This document shows, piece after piece, positions 11,245 to 14,759 of a stretch of 14,759 bases of DNA. The stretch covers positions 1 through 14,759 of the forward strand of contig CAAGMI010000376.1 in assembly GCA_900771005.1 (NCBI GenBank), in the 5' to 3' direction. The translations under genes and the position numbers were made by a program. The DNA comes from Rikenellaceae bacterium. Lineage in GTDB: Bacteria > Bacteroidota > Bacteroidia > Bacteroidales > UBA932. The notes under the pieces are model-generated. The model saw only the letters and a program-made list of their open reading frames with translations. It made no database searches and was not told where the DNA came from. Positions within the stretch are counted from its first letter, which is position 1, and every line of letters begins with the position of its first letter.

Positions 11245-11911
11245 CGGAGAAACCCACACGGTAAAAGAATGGTCGGCCTTGCTGGGAATAAGTATGCAGC
11301 AGGTACGAACACGAATAGTGATGGAACTTCCATTGGAGAAAAATGTCAGACAAGGCCGCAAGCGAAAGTATGACGAATTGAAGTACCAGGGTCGAATCGT
11401 GGAAATCGACGAAGCCTTGGAAATCTGTGGCTGCACAAAGGCGACGCTCTACAAATACCTGGAGAAAGGAATGTCGGTCGAATCCATAGAAAAACTAATG
11501 AAAGAGAACAGAATCGACCAACTGGAGTTTGTGGAAGGTTGGCTTCCAATAACAGCCTTTGCGGATAAGTTCAGGTTACAGAAGAACCATATTAAAAAGG
11601 TTTTGAGCCTAAACCCACAGTACGAAACAAGAATATTCATCAGTACACGGGGAAAGGTTCAGGCGGTCAGAATGGCAGACCTTGGTTCGATTGCCTTTAA
11701 GGTAATGGAATATTCAAAGAAACTGAGCGAGCAGCAGCAGAAATGGGCAGCTGCTAAACAGAAGAAAAAGGAAGAAGAACAACAGAGCCTGGAAGAAATG
11801 AAGAAAAACAAACCCTGGATTACAGACCCACGGTGCTTTGATTTCAACTGGTGGCCAAAGGTTGAAATGTTGGACTTCGAGCGTTGGTGCAACGACGAAG
11901 ATTATTGTTGA
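11216..11911 (+). CDS. Protein with three HTH-like segments and a coiled coil (possible phage regulator)
   Basis: The predicted protein has 231 residues. Three successive helix-turn-helix-like stretches can be read: HTVKEWSALLGISMQQVRTRI (about 12-32), a second around EIDEALEICGCTKATLYKYL (about 63-82), and a third around LPITAFADKFRLQKNHIKKVL (about 110-130). A Gln/Glu/Lys-rich coiled coil (about 168-203) and an aromatic C-terminus (FDFNWWPKVEMLDFERW) follow. The start at 11216 has GGAGGG 8 bases upstream; the frame extends to 11195 without a site. It overlaps the upstream gene by 29 bases. A DNA-binding role in late gene control or replication is inferred from these segments only; no family is recognised. 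Confidence 0.65.
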   Translation: MRQYKQYSYNGETHTVKEWSALLGISMQQVRTRIVMELPLEKNVRQGRKRKYDELKYQGRIVEIDEALEICGCTKATLYKYLEKGMSVESIEKLMKENRIDQLEFVEGWLPITAFADKFRLQKNHIKKVLSLNPQYETRIFISTRGKVQAVRMADLGSIAFKVMEYSKKLSEQQQKWAAAKQKKKEEEQQSLEEMKKNKPWITDPRCFDFNWWPKVEMLDFERWCNDEDYC

Positions 11912-12093
11912 TATTCCCCGTCGTTGACGGACAAGAATATACCGGCTCGTATGAGCAGGAAACAAGCGGCCGCAGCTAAAGAGCGGCATTCTGCAAAATT
12001 ACCGTAAAAAATTTACGGATGGAAAAATTAGTGTTGGCAAATCGGAAAGACGGTTGACGGGCGGAGACAGAGCCGCTTCTTTAAGGAGCGTTT
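11912..12093 (+). other. Hairpin-rich intergenic stretch within the operon
   Basis: No gene is convincing here. Visible pairings are CAACGACG (11890-11897, in the preceding gene) with CGTCGTTG (11919-11926), CCGTC-gtt-GACGG (11918-11930), CCGTAAA-aaa-TTTACGG (12002-12018), and GCGG with CCGC just before the next ribosome site. GTTGACGG occurs twice (11923 and 12053). No T-run follows any stem, so transcription probably continues. It may shape mRNA processing or translation. Confidence 0.4.
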
Positions 12094-12288
12094 ATGAAAG
12101 GACTTTGTGAGAAATACCACGAACTTTATATAGAAAATATCGAACTGAAAAAAGAACTCGATTATTTCGAAGAAGCGTTGAAAAAGGAAAAGGAGAAGAC
12201 CCACGCCTTGCAGGTGGAACTTCAGATTCTTAGAGATAAGGAAAGCCTGATAGAAACAGTGTTTTCTGCCCTGGGGGTGATAGCGTGA
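12094..12288 (+). CDS. Small coiled-coil protein (64 aa)
   Basis: The frame has 64 residues with AAGGAG (12082-12087) before the ATG. Nearly all of it is a charged amphipathic helix: NIELKKELDYFEEALKKEKEK with heptad-like spacing of Leu, Ile and Phe, predicting a coiled coil. The end (LIETVFSALGVIA) is hydrophobic. It shows no enzymatic motif and I do not recognise a family. The stop overlaps the next start as GTGA, so it is probably co-translated with the DUF4406 gene. Confidence 0.6.
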   Translation: MKGLCEKYHELYIENIELKKELDYFEEALKKEKEKTHALQVELQILRDKESLIETVFSALGVIA

Positions 12289-12590
12289 CACAGAACAAGA
12301 TATATGTAAGTGGAAAAATAACCGGGGACAACAACTGGAAGGAGAAATTCCAGAAAGCAGAGAATGGTTTAAGAAAAATGGGATTTACCGTTCTATCACC
12401 TAGAATGATAGATGCGACACTTTCTTACGAGGATTATATGACAATCGATTTTGCGATGATAAGCGTCTGCGATTCCATTTATCTGTTAGACGATTGGGAA
12501 CAGAGTCCGGGAGCAAAGCGTGAACTGGAATATGCCAAGTCTATCAATAAGGTCGTTATCCAACAAGCGTTGACTTTGGACGAATATTAA
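12285..12590 (+). CDS. DUF4406 protein, nucleoside deoxyribosyltransferase-like
   Basis: The 101-residue product matches the small DUF4406 phage family, which has the flavodoxin-like fold of nucleoside 2-deoxyribosyltransferases. It starts NKIYVSGKITG, and has FQKAENGLRKMGFTVLSPRM, the YEDYMTIDFAMISVCDSIYLLDDWEQSPGA core and ELEYAKSINK. The last two segments include the acidic and Glu residues that form the active site in true transferases. It may recycle nucleotides or process modified bases, which would fit a phage carrying DNA-modifying genes, but the substrate is unknown. Translation starts at GTG 12285, coupled to the upstream gene. Confidence 0.85.
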   Translation: MTQNKIYVSGKITGDNNWKEKFQKAENGLRKMGFTVLSPRMIDATLSYEDYMTIDFAMISVCDSIYLLDDWEQSPGAKRELEYAKSINKVVIQQALTLDEY

Positions 12591-12604
12591 GCGATTAATT
12601 CGGT

Positions 12605-12889
12605 ATGTCAAGAAATCCCATCAACATCAGACTTGAGATTGGTGAAGCTGCGTGTTGGGAGCAACTGGCCCAGGAGTGTATCCGTCTGGCAGACGCTGCA
12701 CTTCTCCAGGCCAAGATCCTTAGACAGGATAATCCGACACCGAAGGCAGCAATGGACATAGACGGAATATTAGAGGGAGTCGCCGCGGTTTATGCGTGCG
12801 AGGAGATTATCGGTTTAACTGAAAGTATGGAACTAATGCATTTCAGTTATATGGAAAGGTGGCAGCAACGGATCAAGAGAAACCGTTGA
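12605..12889 (+). CDS. MazG-like protein, probably degenerate
   Basis: The 94-residue product resembles the small phage MazG-like nucleotide pyrophosphohydrolases. WEQLAQECIRLADAALLQAKILRQDNPTP matches the common EQLAEEaaELaqAaLK...NPTP segment, and GILEGVAAVYACEEIIGL matches the second helix pair. The metal-binding acids are largely missing: EExxE has become QECIR and ExxD has become an EGVAA segment without Asp. If the homology holds, it may have lost hydrolase activity and act by binding. Neighbouring DUF4406 supports a nucleotide theme. No strong ribosome site precedes ATG 12605. Family assignment is moderate. Confidence 0.6.
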   Translation: MSRNPINIRLEIGEAACWEQLAQECIRLADAALLQAKILRQDNPTPKAAMDIDGILEGVAAVYACEEIIGLTESMELMHFSYMERWQQRIKRNR

Positions 12890-12906
12890 TTTTATTTTAG
12901 AGGGGA

Positions 12907-12931
12907 AGTAGTCAAGGAATATTTGACTACT
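12907..12931 (+). other. Intergenic hairpin 1 followed by ACTGA-type tail
   Basis: AGTAGTCAA (12907-12915) pairs perfectly with TTGACTACT (12923-12931) across a 7-base loop, and GA follows, giving an ACTGA end. No T-run follows. It lies between the MazG-like gene and the gene at 12973. Confidence 0.5.
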
Positions 12932-12972
12932 GAGTTATTAAGAGTTACATAACAATTAGAAGGAGAAATAAA

Positions 12973-13347
12973 ATGACAGACGAAGAAAGGTTTTGTAATA
13001 AAAGATGTCACTCAAATCCTTGCAGACGTAGATGTGAGTATGTGAGCAGTTATATTGACGGACTTACAGAAGGAAGAAAGGAAGGGTACGAACAAGGCTA
13101 TGAAGATTGCAGACATTATGCACATGATTATTATAAACCAAAATGGCACGATTTAAGAAAGAATCCTGATGATTTACCTGATAGAATGGGAATTAACTCT
13201 AAAGAGGTTTATGTTGCATATTCTGACAATGATTGTACAGATTTCGCTTCATATAACTTTAATACAGGTAATTGGGAAAGAAGTGAGGACAATTTAATAG
13301 CATCAATAGTTATTGCTTGGTGTGAACTTCCAAAGTTTGAGGAGTAG
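12973..13347 (+). CDS. Cys-rich N-terminus with DUF551-like C-terminal domain
   Basis: The protein has 124 residues, with AAGGAG before the ATG. The first 22 residues carry five cysteines and a histidine (CNKRCHSNPCRRRC), a likely metal-binding knuckle. A charged segment (GRKEGYEQGYEDC) follows. The C-terminal 70 residues (PKWHDLRKNPDDLPD ... VYVAYSDND ... WCELPKFEE) match the DUF551 pattern of W-H-D/xxxxP-LP near the start and a Trp-x-x-LP near the end, common in small phage early genes. The function of DUF551 is not known. It opens a cluster of small A/T-richer genes (12973-13927). Confidence 0.7.
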   Translation: MTDEERFCNKRCHSNPCRRRCEYVSSYIDGLTEGRKEGYEQGYEDCRHYAHDYYKPKWHDLRKNPDDLPDRMGINSKEVYVAYSDNDCTDFASYNFNTGNWERSEDNLIASIVIAWCELPKFEE

Positions 13348-13349
13348 AT

Positions 13350-13709
13350 ATGAACGATTTTACAAACAATCCAATACCAACTATTCAAGAAGAAGTAATT
13401 GCTTTGAGGGAAGAAAACGCAGAACTATTAGAAAGTTGTAGGGATAAAGATAGACAACTTAATAAGTGGTTTATATCTTATAACAAAGTAATCAAAAAAA
13501 ACGAGCAACTAAACCGAGATAAAACCGAGTTAGTTAATTCGGTAACTGAATTAAAAACCAAAGTTACCGAGTTAGAAAAACAGATTGAAAAAATGAAAAA
13601 CTGTTATAACTGCAAACACAATAATGAACAGGATACAGAGTTCTGTTGTAATTGCGATAGACAGTATGAAGGTGAAGCAATCAAAGATGAATGGGAGTCA
13701 GCAGAATGA
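13350..13709 (+). CDS. Coiled-coil protein with C-terminal CxxC zinc-knuckle motif
   Basis: The 119-residue product begins two bases after the previous stop, with GAGGAG upstream. Residues about 13-90 form a long charged coiled coil (EEVIALREENAELLES; ELKTKVTELEKQIEKMK). It ends in a four-cysteine motif CYNCKHNN and FCCNCD, typical of small zinc-binding phage proteins. The segment EKQIEKMK-x-C-x-NCK is repeated in the next gene, both in protein and in DNA, so the two are partial paralogues. The function is unknown; a dimeric zinc protein is the plausible picture. Confidence 0.65.
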   Translation: MNDFTNNPIPTIQEEVIALREENAELLESCRDKDRQLNKWFISYNKVIKKNEQLNRDKTELVNSVTELKTKVTELEKQIEKMKNCYNCKHNNEQDTEFCCNCDRQYEGEAIKDEWESAE

Positions 13710-13927
13710 TAACAGAAGAAACAATAGCAAGAATGAAACAAAATCTTGAAGTGAAAAATGAGTTTTTCGTTCTTGATGTTATTAAACATCTTGAAAAACA
13801 GATTGAAAAAATGAAATGTTGCCAAAACTGCAAATACTATACTTGTCTTGACGATGAAGAACATCTGTATGGTTGTAAAAAACCGAATGATTGTGAATGT
13901 TTTGAAAAATGGGAGTTAGGGGAATGA
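13706..13927 (+). CDS. Small CxNCK zinc-motif protein, partial paralogue of its upstream neighbour
   Basis: The 73-residue protein starts at ATG 13706 in an ATGA overlap with the upstream stop; the frame extends to an ATG at 13691, but the coupled start is preferred. The N-terminal half is helical (EETIARMKQNLEVKNEFFVLD). HLEKQIEKMKCCQNCKYYTC then aligns with the end of the upstream protein. A second Cys group (YGCKKPNDCECFEKW) completes a probable zinc site. Bases 13793-13815 repeat 13577-13599 (AACAGATTGAAAAAATGAAA core), which points to duplication or recombination. Function unknown. Confidence 0.65.
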   Translation: MITEETIARMKQNLEVKNEFFVLDVIKHLEKQIEKMKCCQNCKYYTCLDDEEHLYGCKKPNDCECFEKWELGE

Positions 13928-13951
13928 GTTGTTAAGAAATCCTTAACAACT
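13927..13951 (+). other. Intergenic hairpin 2 with ACTGA tail
   Basis: AGTTGTTAAG (13927-13936) pairs perfectly with CTTAACAACT (13942-13951) across a 5-base loop; GA follows. It starts on the last base of the preceding stop codon, so it could protect the 3' end of that message. No T-run. Confidence 0.5.
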
Positions 13952-13955
13952 GAAC

Positions 13956-13974
13956 TGTTCGGAATTTCCGAACA
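13956..13974 (+). other. Intergenic hairpin 3 with ACTGA tail
   Basis: TGTTCGGAA (13956-13964) and TTCCGAACA (13966-13974) are a perfect 9-bp inverted repeat around one base (7-bp stem if folded as RNA). It lies 5 bases after hairpin 2 and is again followed by ACTGA (13975-13979). It could also be a protein-binding palindrome. Confidence 0.5.
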
Positions 13975-14013
13975 ACTGAAAGCGTGATATATTAATAAAG
14001 CCTGGGAGAAAAA

Positions 14014-14253
14014 ATGAAAGAAAGATTTACAAAATTGAGATTGTGCCGCTGGAAAAATCACAACATCGGAGAAACATACGTAGGCGGTTATGGAGCAATC
14101 CTGGCAGATATGGCATTAGAGAAAGAAGAACAGAATGGATCTATTCCCAGGTACATCAGGAAGGCCGCTTATTATGCAGGAATAAACCTGGATGAAGAAA
14201 TCACCAAGCAGCTGAAGATTAAAGGTGATAAATACCCACATATATCAAACTGA
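14014..14253 (+). CDS. Small phage protein of unknown function (79 aa)
   Basis: The 79-residue product is basic at the start (MKERFTKLRLCRWKNHN) and mostly helical afterwards (AILADMALEKEEQNGSIPRYIRKAAYYAGINLDEEI). The segment GSIPRYIRKAAYYAGINLDE is reminiscent of winged-helix or ribbon-helix DNA-binding proteins, but this is weak. GGGAG lies 7 bases before the ATG. It is the last gene of the early operon and is followed by a 76-bp gap with the 15-bp repeat. No family recognised. Confidence 0.6.
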   Translation: MKERFTKLRLCRWKNHNIGETYVGGYGAILADMALEKEEQNGSIPRYIRKAAYYAGINLDEEITKQLKIKGDKYPHISN

Positions 14254-14269
14254 ATCCCCTGGAAAAATA

Positions 14270-14284
14270 GCACAAAAATTGCAC
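14270..14284. repeat. 15-bp repeat GCACAAAAATTGCAC, copy 2
   Basis: This copy is exactly identical to 4101-4115, ten kilobases upstream. Here it lies 46 bp before the start of the gene at 14330, a position suited to a promoter element or regulator site. Confidence 0.5.
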
Positions 14285-14329
14285 TCTGAAACGTCTATAA
14301 AAGCAAATAATATTTACAAGGAGTGCATT

Positions 14330-14759
14330 ATGAGTGCAAATATTCCAAATTATATGCTTACAAAAGACCTGCTCAAAGCGACAGGCTACAACTGCCCTGC
14401 CAGGTTAAAGGACACAACCTTTAATGAAGCCACATCAGGTGGCGGAGGTGGCAGAACACCTTATAAACTCGATGTGACGGCCAATGGTTATTACTATACA
14501 CCTGATGGTGTGTATTATGACCCTATTAATGTTAATGTTCCTTTGGATGCGGTAGGTGTAACAATGATCAATGTACAGTCAGGCAGTCTCTCAACTGCTG
14601 GAACTCCAGTAACACTTGACTACACCTATGCTCAATCATTAGACCCTAATTACGTGGTGTGGGTTGGTGAGGAACAAGTCAATACAAGAGACCTTGTTGA
14701 AGGGCAGACTTACAATTACACGACATCGGGTAGTGGTCTTACATTTGATATAACACTCA
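14330..14759 (+). CDS. Phage structural-type protein, N-terminal part (runs off the window)
   Basis: AAGGAG (14318-14323) precedes ATG 14330, and the frame stays open for 143 codons to the edge. It begins MSANIPNYMLTKDLLKATG, has a glycine tract (SGGGGGRTPY) and then VTANGYYYTPDGVYYDPINVNVP, a beta-rich pattern often seen in phage tail, base-plate or decoration proteins of gut bacteria. The remainder is Ser/Thr/Tyr/Asn rich with few charges, unlike the early genes. It probably opens a new transcription unit, which would fit a late or accessory virion gene; without its C-terminus this is tentative. Confidence 0.65.
   Translation, partial: MSANIPNYMLTKDLLKATGYNCPARLKDTTFNEATSGGGGGRTPYKLDVTANGYYYTPDGVYYDPINVNVPLDAVGVTMINVQSGSLSTAGTPVTLDYTYAQSLDPNYVVWVGEEQVNTRDLVEGQTYNYTTSGSGLTFDITL

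Noticed and set aside
11908..11979. Short TTG-started frame coupled to the stop of the three-HTH gene
   Set aside because: It has only 23 codons, a weak start and no ribosome site. It could be a tiny coupled peptide but cannot be supported from this sequence alone.

Overview
The window is an accessory region that reads as most of one temperate phage or prophage. It contains a tail-fibre gene, a lysogeny/transposase segment, and a long rightward early operon for recombination, DNA modification and replication. Host assignment is inference only. Moderate GC, strong Shine-Dalgarno sites, C-x2-C 'CxNCK' proteins and the overall protein style remind me of prophages of gut or rumen Treponema-like spirochaetes, but nothing here proves it.

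Left part (1-2000): the 3' end of a tail-fibre gene on the plus strand is followed by three promoterless cassettes on the minus strand. Each cassette encodes an alternative fibre tip. All four tips begin with the same in-frame sequence (CGGACGG-W-TTGATTGA, encoding DGLIE), once forward and three times inverted. A Hin/Pin/Mpi-type serine recombinase gene lies just outside the array. This is best read as a multi-way invertible switch of the phage receptor-binding tip.

Middle (1960-4320): this part holds a small two-helix membrane protein gene, two AT-rich tandem-repeat blocks (one made of seven 9-bp units), a small HTH gene with a TATAAT box so close to its ATG that the mRNA may be leaderless, and a DDE-transposase gene that converges on and overlaps it. 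Next come a long inverted repeat, a promoter, and a compact RNA leader of two hairpins. The second hairpin is a strong intrinsic terminator, and its 9-nt loop is exactly complementary to the loop of the first hairpin. This leader sits directly in front of the early operon.

Early operon (4326-14253, all plus strand, often with ATGA/GTGA overlaps): small membrane protein, VRR-NUC nuclease, a truncated tRNA-like element, small acidic protein, PD-(D/E)XK exonuclease with a Cys cluster, SSB, ERF annealing protein, NinB-like protein, NUMOD4-HNH nuclease, a C5-methyltransferase-like gene split by a -1 shift at a G7 tract, a second C5-methyltransferase-like gene, a zinc HNH-like protein, replisome-organizer-like protein, DnaC-type helicase loader, a hypothetical protein, and a protein with three HTH-like segments. 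Small accessory genes follow: coiled coil, DUF4406, degenerate MazG-like, DUF551-like and two Cys-motif proteins, with several intergenic hairpins. At the right edge a new gene of phage-structural character begins (14330) and runs off the window.

The strongest points for follow-up are the invertible fibre-tip array, the loop-loop complementary RNA leader, the split methyltransferase at G7, and the tRNA-like element that lacks a D arm. No portal, terminase, capsid or tyrosine integrase gene is present here.
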